A stretch of DNA of 64,000 nucleotides from Xylaria sp. FL1777 (GCA_022578965.1 MU400606.1:1-64000); one strand, 5' to 3'; positions 22,301 to 33,161 are shown, counted from the first letter of the stretch. Translations and numbers: made by a program. The notes: a model not told the origin generated them from the sequence alone.

Positions 22301-24570
22301 CTACTGGTCCCTCACACCCAAGTCTCGAGTCTCAATCGCCTATTACACCAAGCGACAACGACACGCCTAAGATTCAGATCGACGATGCCGCTGGTCCACC
22401 TGCACCACCACCACCCCCTCCTCCCCCAATGCCGGGACATTTACCAGGGACTGCGCCGCCTCCACCGCCTCCGCCTCCTCCACCTTTGCCCGGACAACTT
22501 CCCGGTGCTGCACCCCCTCCGCCTCCACCGCCACCCCCCATGCCCGGCGCCCTTGGAGGCGTACCTCCACCACCTCCTCCACCCCCAATGCCAGGTGCTA
22601 CTGGGGGAATGCCTCCACCACCACCACCAATGCCAGGCGCCATATCCGGACATTTCTTATCAGCTCAAAACAATTTTGCGCCGTCACTTTCAGGCATTGG
22701 TCTTCCGGTAGTCAGGCCAAAGAAAAAGCTCAAGGCTCTCCACTGGGAGAAGGTCGATGCTCCTGAGACAAGTCATTGGGCTGCTCATACTCCGTCTGCG
22801 GAAGCCAGGGAGGAGAAGTATATCGAACTCAGCAAGAAGGGAATTTTGGACGAAGTTGAGAAGCTGTTCATGGCCAAGGAAATCAAGAAGCTTGGTGGCG
22901 GAAACTCTAAGAAAGACGACAAGAAGCAGATCATATCTTCTGATCTTCGAAAAGCTTATGGTAAGTTACGCAACTCATGTCCTAAGTGTCCTGTAATTAA
23001 CATGAGCACAGAAATCGCGTTTGCCAAGTTTTCCCAATTCTCTGTTGAGAAAATAGTACAGATGATAATACACTGCGATAAAGAGATTCTTGATAACAGC
23101 GTTGTCATGGATTTCCAGCAGAAAGATGATCTTTGCAACATCCCTGACAACACCGTAAAACTCATGGCACCGTATAGCAAGGATTGGACTGGTCCACAGG
23201 CTAATAAGGAAACCCGAGAGCAGGATCCTTCTGAACTCACCAGACAGGATCAGATCTATCTTTACACTGCCTTCGAGTTGCACCACTATTGGAAAAGCAG
23301 AATGCGGGCCTTGGCTCTCACGAGAAGTTTTGAATCCGACTATGATGAGATCGCAGAAAAGATGCACCAAGTTGTTTCGGTATCCGAGTCGTTGCGTGAT
23401 TCAGTGTCTTTGATGAACGTGCTTGGTCTCATTCTCGATATTGGAAACTACATGAATGATGCCAATAAGCAGGCGCGCGGTTTCAAACTCAGCTCTCTTG
23501 CTCGTTTAGGCATGGTCAAGGATGACAAGAATGAGTCCACACTTGCTGATCTCGTTGAGCGTATCGTCCGCAATCAGTACCCCGAATGGGAAGGATTTGC
23601 TGTTGATATTCAAGACGTCATTACGGCACAGAAGATCAACATTGAGCAATTGCAGACTGACGCAAAGAAGTATATTAGCAATATTCGAAATGTTCAAATG
23701 TCCCTGGACAGTGGCAACCTTAGTGATCCTAAGACGTTCCATCCGCAGGATCGTGTCGCTCAGATCGTCCAGCGCTGCATGAAGGATGCCCGCCGCAAGG
23801 CCGAACAAATGGAGTTATATCTAGAAGAAATGATGCGGACCTATAAAGACATAATGATTTTCTACGGCGAAGACCCGGCTGACGATAGTGCTCGTCGCGA
23901 TTTTTTCGCTAAACTAGCGCTGTTTTTGCAGGAATGGAAGAGGAGTCGAGAGAAGAACATTCAATACGAGGAGACACGGCGTAGGAATGAGGCTAGCATG
24001 AAGCGGAAGCACCCACAACTTAAGTTATCGGGAAGCGCCGAGGGTGCGCCCCCTTCACCAGCATCGGCTGGCGCTATGGATTCTCTGCTTGAGAAGTTAC
24101 GGGCAGCAGCACCCCAGGCTAGAGATCAACGTGAACGAAGAAAAAGGCTTCGACTTAAAGATAGGCACCAAGTTCGCATTGCGTCCGGTCAGAAGATACC
24201 GGATTCCAGTGAGATCCCAGCGGCCGAAGCTGGGCTCAGCCAAAATGATGTCGCGGGTGCCATAGATTCCGAGGGGAACCCTCTCTCCCCTGGTCTCTTA
24301 TCACCGGGAACTGCACCTTCCGAAGGTAGCGAAGATGGTGTGGCTCAGAGAGCTGCCATGTTGCTACAGGACATGAGAAATGGTGATGGCAATGATGATG
24401 GAGATGGTGAGCAAAAGGAAAGTCTTAGGAGATCAGCAGCAGAAGAAAGGAGAGCTAGACGGCGGAGACTAAAGGGTGCATCAGCCGCGAGTTCGAGCAC
24501 AGGCGATGGGGATAGTAGTGCCAAAGACTCAGGCATTGGAGAAATTCCAGCAACTGTGCCAGAAGAATGA
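19312..24570 (+). CDS. sepA: Diaphanous-type formin (SepA/Bni1 family)
   Basis: Two exons, 19312-22960 and 23012-24570, give 1735 aa. The N-terminus to about 270 is disordered and Ser/Pro-rich. A GTPase-binding/FH3 region runs from about 273 (DDDRVTEQMFYELMQKRGW) to about 710, then coiled coil at about 723-806. An FH1 region of five polyproline blocks each ending in PG lies at about 1025-1113. The FH2 actin-nucleating domain spans about 1132-1532 (KKKLKALHWEKVD, LGLILDIGNYMND, GFKLSSL). A C-terminal autoregulatory DAD has MDSLLEKLRAA followed by basic RERRKRLRLK at about 1571-1600. Formins bound to Rho/Cdc42 nucleate and elongate actin cables and the cytokinetic ring at hyphal tips and septa. 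The 51-bp intron (17 codons, no stop) interrupts FH2 between RKAYG and EIAFAKF. Reading through would insert 17 residues there. Confidence 0.96.
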   Translation: MSSADKSRQSSGGKGFFSRSKHKSDKRHTGSEEGRFLAPDYEPPSRSSRHVRESSVASIDRPSSPDAGVNNSAGVITAIPYGNTHNERSPVPVDYLPRTDQMPVRRDPPPHQLNKGTTDYHQYPSVDTNGFATTGGSHLSGPRPPPGSSNITMASTGRQTQFQQWGPQLSTQPPKSSAGSGPGFNERWDSLPGWGQPGFGRASRQSDQSSIFSGNGQPSNSTTNIRSSRIALPSATSQSSITSSRDSHRLTKFPGSSAQLQPGGSDGFSLTRPDDDRVTEQMFYELMQKRGWHNLPEQARRQMQAYPSSKKWTLIYQDRLTEWQGEQKRRQTARAGQYSNVDITAHSDEEGSPEWYVRKVMENSLDSKGLGSLEVNLRTQQIGWVRRFIECQGQVALTNVLLKINRKTAVGPAAPADSKSSDKNLDKEYDIIKCLKALLNNKYGADDALAHQQVVVALATSLISPRLTTRKLVSDVLTFLCHWEDGNGHLKVIQAMDYVKTQQNENGRFDAWMRLVEVTVDGRGKMGSLVGASDEVRTGGIGMENLLMEYAVATLILVNMIIDAPEGDLQLRMHIRAQFGACGIKRILTKMEGFQYDLIDKQIDRFRTNEAIDYEDMLERENSSIKDSIEGEVKDLNDPAQIVDAIQQRLQGTKTQDYFVSALQHLLLIRENDGEERLRMFQLVDAMLSYVAMDRRLPNLDLKQSLNFTVQNLLDKLHTDSEARQAQDEALEARQIAEAAMAERDEMKARVELGADGLVAKLQRQLDEQSRFIDAQKRQADGLKAEIENMQTIRTKEAQRYELETRELYLMLRDAQDVAASQAAKGAIGNKANDEDPSRMQGILDRERLMDRLAMQLERQKTQYKLEGRVWGDAVGPSDRLRALREEMEGFDQSYPDGPEGAGLPPPSISSGMLGSVRRNTKIPRKPVGTQGGMLTDSERLGDDVGGDEETIYEKPRVVEIRRPVMDPKQAHNLMDEIRAKGKIGGGSDSEDGDGTTTGPSHPSLESQSPITPSDNDTPKIQIDDAAGPPAPPPPPPPPMPGHLPGTAPPPPPPPPPPLPGQLPGAAPPPPPPPPPMPGALGGVPPPPPPPPMPGATGGMPPPPPPMPGAISGHFLSAQNNFAPSLSGIGLPVVRPKKKLKALHWEKVDAPETSHWAAHTPSAEAREEKYIELSKKGILDEVEKLFMAKEIKKLGGGNSKKDDKKQIISSDLRKAYGKLRNSCPKCPVINMSTEIAFAKFSQFSVEKIVQMIIHCDKEILDNSVVMDFQQKDDLCNIPDNTVKLMAPYSKDWTGPQANKETREQDPSELTRQDQIYLYTAFELHHYWKSRMRALALTRSFESDYDEIAEKMHQVVSVSESLRDSVSLMNVLGLILDIGNYMNDANKQARGFKLSSLARLGMVKDDKNESTLADLVERIVRNQYPEWEGFAVDIQDVITAQKINIEQLQTDAKKYISNIRNVQMSLDSGNLSDPKTFHPQDRVAQIVQRCMKDARRKAEQMELYLEEMMRTYKDIMIFYGEDPADDSARRDFFAKLALFLQEWKRSREKNIQYEETRRRNEASMKRKHPQLKLSGSAEGAPPSPASAGAMDSLLEKLRAAAPQARDQRERRKRLRLKDRHQVRIASGQKIPDSSEIPAAEAGLSQNDVAGAIDSEGNPLSPGLLSPGTAPSEGSEDGVAQRAAMLLQDMRNGDGNDDGDGEQKESLRRSAAEERRARRRRLKGASAASSSTGDGDSSAKDSGIGEIPATVPEE

Positions 24571-25224
24571 GGTCAGTTGACACACCCTAGGCCATAATGT
24601 ATCTCCTTGGGGCGACATGCCATCCAAACCCTTAGCATCTACAAGTATATATGATATAATGTCTAGAACACCGTTAGTGCACAGCGAGCGAAATGGGTGC
24701 CAGAGAGGGTAGAAAGGACTATTAGCATTGGTTGGTTGAGTTTAAGGGTTAGCATTGAAGACGAACAATAAAGAGTTGCATTCGTGAGAAGTTTTGAACT
24801 ATAGAAATGATAATAAGGCCGAAATAATCCAACCTAATTACTGATACAGAGACGGCTTATAGAGAATAAATACTAGATAACCAAAATCACTTAACAAAAT
24901 ACCCAAACTGAGTGCTGATCAGTCAGGAATCTATCTCTGCCTAGTGGTTTGAGACTTTGGATCGCGCCATAAAAATCAATTGATAACTTTCTAAGTGGGA
25001 CTGGTCGTGGCTTGAAGGGATGCAAGAAGTGGTCAGTGTATACAGAGATCAGGCCAGAGCTGTTATTTCTCTGGTTCTTCTGCCTACTTATATGAATCAA
25101 CGACAATCCTCCATATGCCTGGAAAGTAGATGGCCCAATATACTCACGACATTGTCGGGGTAACAGGGAGGAGGTCTCTAGAGGCGAGGTCATTGATGCT
25201 GCATAGAACCCACAAGCTCCCAAA
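24571..25224. other. Intergenic, no intact gene seen
   Basis: 3' flank of the formin, then sequence leading into a decayed WD40-type fragment. No credible open frame. Further degraded parts of that pseudogene may lie here but cannot be recognised. Confidence 0.45.
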
Positions 25225-25846
25225 ATGTTGGGACTATACATAGAAGGGGTGGTGTTTAACTGGCAGCCTTATGATTACTATGTGGAGGAGCTACTTGCTG
25301 GTGCATCGAGACTTACAGTTAGTGAAAATGGAAGTCTTCTCGCAGCTAGCAATTCTCAAGGTATAGTGAAGCTATACATAACATCAGACTTCTGTCTCCT
25401 ATACCAGCTAGCTTCGCAAGACACTTTTTTTGGTCTGGTATTCAGCCCCGACTCTTACCAACAGATTAGGGGCATAGCCAGGCAACCAAATACATAGAAG
25501 CGAAATCGATCGAGTGCCGGTTATGTATGACAAGCACATATTGGTCTAGACATGACGCAGAGTCTGGGTGTGAAAAAGAAGCTGCATTTCCACTTCGATA
25601 CGTCATCAATCGGAAACTTAAGATCCCAAAACAAAGTTCTAGACCATCTTCGGGGGCGAGAGGAGGTACAGGTGGTAATCTTCCCTGAGTCGCTCTCTTC
25701 ACAGGTTACGGATATGCTTGCCTTCCTCCCACAGAACTGGCTGGTATACCTCTCGCGGGGAAACTCGATCTGCTCACTGAAGATCCTTTGTAGGAGGGGA
25801 ATTCCTGTCTCTGAAGTACCTATTGTTAGATACATGGCCCTAATAT
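25225..25846 (+). pseudogene. Decayed NACHT/WD40-type protein fragment
   Basis: Two short open frames in different reading phases carry pieces of one protein type. The first (25225-25497) reads like a C-terminal beta-propeller blade, with LLAASNSQGIVKLYITSDF and FGLVFSPDS. The second (25552-25848) has LAFLPQNWLVYLSRGNSICS, which resembles the closing blades of fungal NLR-type proteins with WD40 tails. Stops and a phase change separate them, and there is no nucleotide-binding domain nearby. I read it as the 3' remnant of a NACHT-WD40 gene. Such proteins act in fungal non-self recognition. Whether any product is made is doubtful. Confidence 0.5.
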
Positions 25847-25849
25847 GAG

Positions 25850-26199
25850 CGCGAGGTCACTAGATTGGATGGTTTGGATTTATAGTTCGCTTGGCTGGAA
25901 CGGTTACGCACGAATGCTATTTACTGAGATGTGTAAAATTATGTAATAAGAAAACAACTAATGTCACGCTACTCATATGATCAACTTTCTTGCTCTCAGT
26001 TCTCTTAAATTTATTATACGTGGACTTCTGTCAATCTTCATTGTCAAGTGAGGGTGATGAGAACCACACGCGGGTCAATTGAGGATTATGGCTTGTCTCG
26101 TCACAAACAATAAACTGTGGAACGGATAATCTGTAAATAAAGGGTAAGATATCTAACCCTCGACCTAGCCGTTTGTATCTGGAACTACTGTACGTTTGT
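25850..26199. other. Intergenic, no gene seen
   Basis: 350 bp of moderately AT-rich sequence between the WD40 relic and the 3' end of the GH76 gene. Nothing recognised. Confidence 0.5.
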
Positions 26200-27902
26200 T
26201 TAGTTAAGTACCAAGTTGGTGATCACAAGGGCGCCTAGTAGTATAATCGAGCCGACCGCGGTATGGGTACCGGAATTTTCAGGGGTTGCGGAGGGGTTAG
26301 ACGAGCTATTCGTGGGAGTGCTAGTTTCGTTACCTCCTGCGCCAGAGCTAGGAGAATCAACTGCCGCCTCTGTGGGCAAGACGCTAAGAAGCGCACTTAG
26401 AACACTCATCTGTAAGTAGAGAAGTTAGTAATTGGGTTTACAGAGATGCACATCTGCTAAAAGTAACAGAATGGAATAATCCACATAGCTCGGACAAAGA
26501 CAGCACCGTGTACGATGGTTATTAAGGCCGATGAAGAGACCGAGTGAATATCATACCTGAGATCCCGCTCCCGTGTGGTTGTTGAAAGAACCAGACCAAA
26601 CCAACCCGCACATGCGTCCGTTATCGCCATTCGTGCAGCTCTTGGCGGCCGCGGCAGCGCTAGTCTTAAGGACTGGAAGGATAAGACTCTCCGTGTAGGG
26701 CGCCACTTTGATTGTCGAGGCCAGGCTTCGGTGCAGAAAGGACTTGAAAAAGGTCATGTCGGTTTCACAGAGAGTGGGCTCGCAGGTAATTTCCTTTGCG
26801 ACTCCGTCCGGAAAGAAGATCTCGATTATATGCTCGGTTAGACCATCTACAAGCGTCTTCCATTTCTCACCGCCGTTCGTTGAGTTGTACATAGTTGCCG
26901 CGCTTTCTAGGGCGAAGGCGGCGATGTACGAGAATTGGAACTTGTTAACTACCACCAGTTGCATCAGCATGATGTTATGCGAAGCGGTTGGAGGGGCCAG
27001 GTAGGCAACGCCCTGCGAACATAGAAACACCAAAACAAGAGTGCAGGTGGACTTACTATTATCACAATCCGGGGTATGGGCTCCATCATACACATTAAAT
27101 TCGCCGTCAATGAATTTCGCGGTCTCTAGCCAGTCCAAGGTATCTTCGACTAACTTGGCCTGGGTTTTATTATTCCCGTCTTGCAAGCTCAAGCGTGCCC
27201 CCAGGTCTGCATAGGCCACATTGGCACTGGCTAGGTAACTTCTCATTAGCATCTCAATTGCTTAGAATAAGGCTTTGCGCTTACTTGCAACATAGTCGTA
27301 GCCGTTATTAAACGGAGAGATCTGCCACCTTAAAGCACCGGCACAAGATCCATTACTAACGCGACGACTCTGAAGAGACTGCTCGTCGAAGACATTTTGC
27401 GCGAAGGTAACCCATTTCGGATTGTCTCCCCCCGGCTCAGTGAAGCCTGTCTCAGCAGCAAGCAGAGCTGCCATTGCCCAGATAGCCTGGTCGTCGTTGC
27501 CTGCCGACGACGTCCAATTCGGCGCCAGGAAGTCATCATCTGGGCCGCGCTGCCACAGAAGACCATCTGAGATCTTTTCGTCGTACTGAGTGTCGCCGGT
27601 ACGGCTTCTGTAGTCTAGCATCGAAGCCCACAATGCGCCACCAGTCCACGGGTAGTAATCGCCGTCTGGCGGTGGCCCGGGTAGGAGACCGGGAATCTCG
27701 CCGGTGTAGAAGCTCATGAGGTCTTCGGCGACGAGAGCCGCGGCCTTCTTGACGGAAGCTACGGAACTGTCATTATAAGATTGGATTGGTCGGAACTCCA
27801 GCGGCACTAACCTGCATCGTCTACATCCACTGTCAAGCCAGCAAGAACTCCCGTACCAGACACGAGGAAATGAGCGAGAGAAAGGAAAGGAAATCTAGCC
27901 AT
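26200..27902 (-). CDS. GPI-anchored GH76 mannosidase (Dcw1/Dfg5 family)
   Basis: Five exons, complement 27812-27902, 27285-27758, 27057-27230, 26557-26948 and 26200-26409, joining in phase to 446 aa, the usual length. A secretion signal occupies about 1-21 (MARFPFLSLAHFLVSG). The family fold is recognisable in YYPWTGGALWASMLDY, WQISPFNNGYDY and CDNINKFQFSYIAAF. The two catalytic aspartates lie in GNDDQAIWA at about residue 118. A Ser/Thr/Asn-rich stalk and a hydrophobic C-terminus (SIILLGALVITNLVLN) form a GPI-attachment signal. These enzymes act on alpha-1,6-mannan or the GPI glycan and help cross-link GPI proteins to wall glucan at the cell surface. Exon 4 requires skipping a 108-bp intron that is mostly open. 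Confidence 0.92.
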
Positions 27903-28513
27903 CTTGGAATGCTGTGGTGCGAACGAGAGACACAAGATAGTACTAGTAGTGTGTAGTTGGGTCGCCTACCTTTACGATGCGTAAATCGAGACCATATGCT
28001 AGTTATATTAGTTTTTGATCGTGGTCTCTTAATCTTAGCATTAAGAACCTTGGCAAACTAGATAAGCCGCTACCGTATTCCAACATCGTATACGGTGCTG
28101 ACGGACCAGGGTCACTACGACGAGCGCTCCATCCCTATACTTATTAACTCTCTCCTATTCGAAATTACAGAATCATAGAGAATTAGGCAACCAATCAGTT
28201 CAACTCTAGGCACGAGGGGTGAGAGTCGAGAATTAGGTAGCATTCGGGACGGTAAACTTGATATTAGTTACTACATAAGCATTGCCAAGACTTAGCTGAA
28301 GATGTGCTATTACGTAAGTATCTATGGAGGGACTATGCTCGGTCCACCCGAGAACAGCTGCTCGGATTTACGACGTCATAACTCGGAGCTACACTATTCG
28401 ACGAATTGTTATAACTATATATGTAGGTCGAGGTCTTGCGACACTCCAGAGGTTCGTGGTCTGGTTTGCGCACGGCCTCCTATAACATCAAACCCTTATA
28501 GATTTCCATCAAA
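27903..28513. other. Divergent intergenic, no gene seen
   Basis: 610 bp between two divergent genes, presumably both promoters. Nothing coding recognised. Confidence 0.5.
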
Positions 28514-29674
28514 ATGTCATTGCGTCCCTTAGCCCGGGCAATTTCGAGGTCGCGGTCTCGGCCTCGGCGAACGCATGTCCTCTCTCCAATATCAACGCGT
28601 CTGAGGGCTCTGAACACCGTCCCGCGATGTCCGGCCCCGACCTGCGAATGCGCCGATACTCCAGAGATGCCGGAAGGCCTCCCACTAGATCACAACGGAA
28701 ACTTGAACGGCTTGGTAGCCAATTATGCTGAGCAGGTGCTCATCTGCACTGGACGGAACGATTGGCCGTCGCGGATTGAGGAGGAAAATAGCGGCGATAA
28801 TCTGGCCGCCGACCTGAAGGAGTTGATGGGCCGCGGGGGGATTTACAGCGATGTGAGTCCGCTGTTCAACTGGCATATGTCTGGCCGTCCTCACTCCTGA
28901 ATTCGGCGCCTCCCATATCGTAAGAAAGAAAAAGCTAACGGTAAGTGCATTTCCGAGTAGCCTTTTCACAATGTCTCCGTTCTCAACTCTTCCTTCCCGT
29001 CCTCCATATCCCGCCGACCTGAAGTTCAGAGCACATCTGCATATCTGTTACCGAGTTTCAAATACGTGCCTTTTCTTCCCAGGGTGTCCTTTGACGCTGT
29101 GCAAGCCCTTGTAAAGGGGTATTTACTACCTGAGAAGCTCCATCCCATGAACGACGGCTTGCCACAAATACATAAGGACCGGCTCCTAAGGAAAGAAGCA
29201 TATCAGCATCTATTGCCTGGCGTTCGAGATGTAGATGATGTATTAGTTCTTATATGCGGACACGGCGGTAGAGACATGCGATGCGGGAAAATGGGACCTG
29301 TCCTTCAGGCGGAATTTGAGAGACAGCTACCGCAAGCTGGATTAGAGGTCCTCCACGGCCCTCTGTTAGATGAAAGCGTCTCTGCTCCGGCGCTATCCGG
29401 CACAGGGGGAGAAAAGCCACCCACGGCAAGGGTAGGACTTATCAGTCACATAGGTGGGCATAAATTTGCCGGTAATATCATAATATATCTGCCGCCTACC
29501 TTCAAGAACCGTGCTGGCAATATCCACCCGCTGGCCGGCCATGGTATCTGGTATGGGAGAATTGAACCCAAACATGTCGAGGGAGTGATTCAGGCGACCA
29601 TAGTCGAAGGAAACGTCATCGCGGACCACTTCCGAGGAGCCATCAAACAAAACGGGGAGATCATCCGGTTATAG
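28514..29674 (+). CDS. Aim32-like thioredoxin-fold [2Fe-2S] protein, mitochondrial
   Basis: Two exons, 28514-28852 and 28961-29674 (108-bp intron, GTGAGT donor, GCTAAC branch point), give 350 aa. The first ~35 residues are Arg/Ser-rich without acids, a mitochondrial presequence. The body is the sucrase/ferredoxin-like family (PF06999): CPAPTCECADTP near 39-50, the cluster-binding CGHGGRDMRC with two cysteines eight residues apart, and SHIGGHKFAGN with the two histidine ligands. Yeast Aim32 is a matrix and intermembrane-space redox protein with this Cys/Cys/His/His [2Fe-2S] site, involved in keeping import-machinery thiols reduced. All four ligand positions are present. Confidence 0.9.
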
Positions 29675-30798
29675 ACGATATTATGATGAAACGAGTGTAT
29701 AGTATATTGTACTTTTATGTTTGGTTTTACGGCCGTTCACCTCAGTACCTCGATACTATAGGTATGTACTAATGCCACTCATCCGGATCTATGCTAGAAT
29801 TGAGATAATATCCTCTTCTCCGAAGACGTTGCGCTTCCTCGAGACTTATACCATTTGACATTTTCAATACCCTTTTCAATGAAACCACGTGGATAGTGGT
29901 AACGTACTTAGGTTAGGGCTTAGAGTTTGCTCGATACGTTTATGTTCCGTCGATGTTCGAATTGCTTTCTTTTAAGCCGTCCATGCATTCCATAGCGTTG
30001 AGGAATAGGCGCGCTACTACTTAGATATTGTTATTGACTCTTAACGGTCACAGTAAGCTAAGGTCTTCAATTTCATCATGTCTCCATTCTAACTCGTCTA
30101 TAAACCCATGCACATAAGCGGCCACAACCAGCTCGTAACTATCTTGGATATCGCCACTGCTCTTGAGAGTATCGACTGACCGTAAAATACGAGGTATTCG
30201 TCACTCGGGCAGGACCCTCAGATACGAATAATCGCCGCGTATTAGTTGAAGCGGCACCCCTGTGCACAGTACATCAATGTCGCGCCTCAAGATACTGATT
30301 GAACGTCCACGAGCTTATGAGGATCACAGTCATACTTTTCACACTACTCCTACCACGCATCGAACAACCACCGACAGGGCGAAACATCCGTCATCTTGTA
30401 CAGCAGACTGTTCTCGCTCCCCACACAATAAGTTATTATTGTGGTCGTAGGATGAAAGGCAAGACCTCACTTATATACTCCGAACCACTAGCCAGCATTC
30501 GCCAATTGAAATTACCAATAGTTGAGTATCTATTCAACGTAGACAATTGGGCATCAATTTATCTAAGTTTAAGATACTACTATTTTAGTCTAGTTGGTGC
30601 TACATTACGTTAGATAGACTACTCAAATTAGGCAGTAACTTATGTAATCTAACCTTACTACGTACCCTATTTTCAAAATAGTAGCCAGCTGCACGCTTTA
30701 ACTGACAGCTGGACAACACTTGGCCGCCCATTGAAGTTTACTCCCGAAACTCTCAAGTATCACCAAAGGTCGGAGCACTCCTTTTCGAAACGATCTCA
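29675..30798. other. Intergenic, no gene seen
   Basis: 1.1 kb with only short open frames. Presumably the promoter of the Cyc2-like gene at its right end. Confidence 0.5.
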
Positions 30799-32463
30799 AT
30801 GCATAGAAATGCGATGAGATGGCTCGGCCAACCAAAAGGGCCTTCGTGGGGCATCAAATCGTTCCTGTGTCATGAACATGACCGTGTGCTGTCTCGGCGC
30901 ATATGCATATCCCCCAAACATGTTCGTCGGCCTTTGCAGGTTTTACCTCTAAGCCGTGCGCTCTGCAGCTCCTCTAGGCTTCAGGTCAAGGGACCGTCAT
31001 TCTTTTCTCAATCTACATATTCGTCTCCCGGTCAGCATTCAACTTTTGCCCAAACTCGCATTTCGCATATTCGTGGCCCCCAATGGATACTGTTGGCGCT
31101 GGTATTCACCGCCTCGGCCGCTACAGCGTATCTGTACCGGCGGCGATCTGCCTCTCACGACGACGATGTGATCAACACGGCAACATTCAGTGCCTTTACA
31201 ATCATACGGCGGGAACAGGTGTCTCCTTCGGCGTTCATTATTACCCTTCGTCCTAGTGCATGGGTAAACGCCCAAGAAGTCGAATCTGGAGACGTAGAGC
31301 AGAGCGACGGGCCAACGGGGTTTTTGTCAAATCGTATTCAAAAGGCATGGCGCCATGGTCTCTGGTCTATCGAGATTAAGCAGCCACAACTGCAGATCGC
31401 GAGGCATTACACGCCTTTACCGCCTTTGCCAACGCCGGCCGGTTCATCATCTATAAAAGACGAGAGCACCTTCGAGGATGGTAACACGGATGAGATGCAA
31501 GCCGACCTTCGCATTTTAATCCGCAGAATGGATGGCGGCGAAATGTCAAACTACCTTTCGAGGCAGTGTGTAGGCGATACTGTCTGGTTGCGTGGTCCGC
31601 ATCTTGGTTTTGATGTTCCTCGCCGATTAGGCACTGCCAACAATTACGATAGCGGCATCGTAAATGGCGATGTTAGAGCACGAAGGGGTGTGGTCTTCCT
31701 AGCTGGCGGGACAGGTATTGCGCCGGCGCTGCAGATAGCGCACAAACTCCTGGATGGCAACGATTATAGCGACAGAGAGAAGAATCGACCGCGCATATCA
31801 ATACTATGGGCCAATCGCTGGGGTGCTGATACCCTCGGCCGTGAACTGCCTCCCTCGATTCAGAAAAAATCGGTCAGCTGGCTCAGGTTCTGGGGCAGTA
31901 AAGGGGCTGATCCTAGGACGGATTTACAAGAGAAGCAAAAACAGTCCGGCGAGGAGGCCGCTTCCTCCCTGGCGCTCCAAATTCAAGACTTCAAGCGGCG
32001 TCACCCGGCACACTTCGAGATCTCGTATTTCGTCGATAATGAAGGGTTATTTATTGAAGAATGCCATGTCAAAGCTGCGCTTGCCTCCACCACGCCGTCG
32101 ACAGGGTCAGGTGCAAGGGGTCCATCTTCGTCATTCTCTTCTTCACTTAGCATAGACAAAAGCTGCACATGGCATTCGTCAAAGGCTGTTGAACTCCTAC
32201 CAGACGATAATGATGCTGCGCGCTCCTCCTCTTCAGATTCTAGTTGCGTGTGCACCAAGGCAGGAGGAGTACAGTCAACTGAAGCAAGCCCCGGCGTGAA
32301 TCTGGTATGTGTCTCAGGCCCAGATGGATTCATTGAGGCGTATGCAGGTACAAAACGGTGGCACAATGGTAACGAGATGCAGGGTGCTATCCGTGGCCTG
32401 TTAGGTAGAATACGGAACGATGGAGAGAATAACACCGGTGAATGGTTAGTGTTAAAGTTATAA
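30799..32463 (+). CDS. Cyc2-like mitochondrial flavoprotein (cytochrome c biogenesis)
   Basis: A single exon of 554 aa. The N-terminus is basic, followed by one hydrophobic segment (WILLALVFTASAATAYLY, about 96-113), consistent with inner-membrane anchoring. Then comes an FAD-binding FR-type barrel: QIARHYTPLPPLP matches the flavin-binding RxYTP signature, and GGEMSNYLSRQCVGDTVWL is the second barrel motif. The NAD(P)-binding part has VVFLAGGTGIAPALQIAH and ends with VCVSGPDGF. Yeast Cyc2 is a mitochondrial reductase needed for haem attachment to cytochrome c. Generic cytochrome b5 reductase is the alternative, but the long insertions and N-terminal anchor favour Cyc2. It lies 1.1 kb from another mitochondrial redox gene. 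Confidence 0.85.
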   Translation: MHRNAMRWLGQPKGPSWGIKSFLCHEHDRVLSRRICISPKHVRRPLQVLPLSRALCSSSRLQVKGPSFFSQSTYSSPGQHSTFAQTRISHIRGPQWILLALVFTASAATAYLYRRRSASHDDDVINTATFSAFTIIRREQVSPSAFIITLRPSAWVNAQEVESGDVEQSDGPTGFLSNRIQKAWRHGLWSIEIKQPQLQIARHYTPLPPLPTPAGSSSIKDESTFEDGNTDEMQADLRILIRRMDGGEMSNYLSRQCVGDTVWLRGPHLGFDVPRRLGTANNYDSGIVNGDVRARRGVVFLAGGTGIAPALQIAHKLLDGNDYSDREKNRPRISILWANRWGADTLGRELPPSIQKKSVSWLRFWGSKGADPRTDLQEKQKQSGEEAASSLALQIQDFKRRHPAHFEISYFVDNEGLFIEECHVKAALASTTPSTGSGARGPSSSFSSSLSIDKSCTWHSSKAVELLPDDNDAARSSSSDSSCVCTKAGGVQSTEASPGVNLVCVSGPDGFIEAYAGTKRWHNGNEMQGAIRGLLGRIRNDGENNTGEWLVLKL

Positions 32464-32735
32464 TATACCAATACCGGTATAAAACACGTTAGAATAGTGT
32501 TAAAACGCATTGCAAAATTGGCAACTTGGTTTCTGCATAATATATAAGAAGAAATATCCAACATGAAACAAGTTCAATTCATTCGAGTCAATGCATTGAG
32601 GAGGTCTATGATTCTTTTCTACATAGATGCAAGTATGGGGGTATAATATAGGGACCAGCCCAGGTATCTAGCTTGCAACAACTCTAAAAGTCTTAAACTT
32701 CCCGAGTCTCACGCTAACCTGAAGCCCTTCAATTT

Positions 32736-33161
32736 TTAGTACAAGCCGACGCAGATATCACCGCGAACTCTGGCAGTCAGGTGCACCTCGGCTTCCAGAT
32801 CCAACTTGATACCGACTAAGAGAGCGGCGCTCTTCTGGTTGCCATTGTCGTCGGTGGCACCCTTGAGAAGTTGACCTAAGACGGATGTATAAGAGCGGAT
32901 TCTAGCATGTGATCTCGTGAAGGTAATATCTTACCAGCTGGCTGGGACAACCCAACGGAGGTGGGCAGCTGCGGTAGAGCCTGGGTAAGACCGTTCTGGA
33001 TGCGGCGGCCGCCTCGGGCTTGTCCATCAGAGTCGGAGTCGCTGTTGTAGACGTTGTTCTTCATGGGAACACTGGAAGGACTGATATATGAATGTTAGGA
33101 CTCAATGCTGAGGACTCGGTAGAAGACTGATTGATGTTACTCACGCAGCTTGTGTGGCCAT
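32736..33161 (-). CDS. Small conserved fungal protein of unknown function
   Basis: Three exons, complement 33145-33161, 32935-33071 and 32736-32875, join in phase to 97 aa. The first exon is only 17 bases (MATQAA). The middle is Ser/Asp-rich and Gly/Arg-rich (NSDSDSDGQARGGRR). The C-terminus VGIKLDLEAEVHLTARVRGD followed by ICVGLY is the best conserved part of similar short Pezizomycotina proteins as I recall them. No signal peptide or membrane segment. Function unknown. The short exons make it easy to miss. Confidence 0.75.

Noticed and set aside
22367..22653. Long Gly/Trp-rich frames opposite the formin FH1 region
   Set aside because: They are complements of polyproline codons and have no independent gene features.
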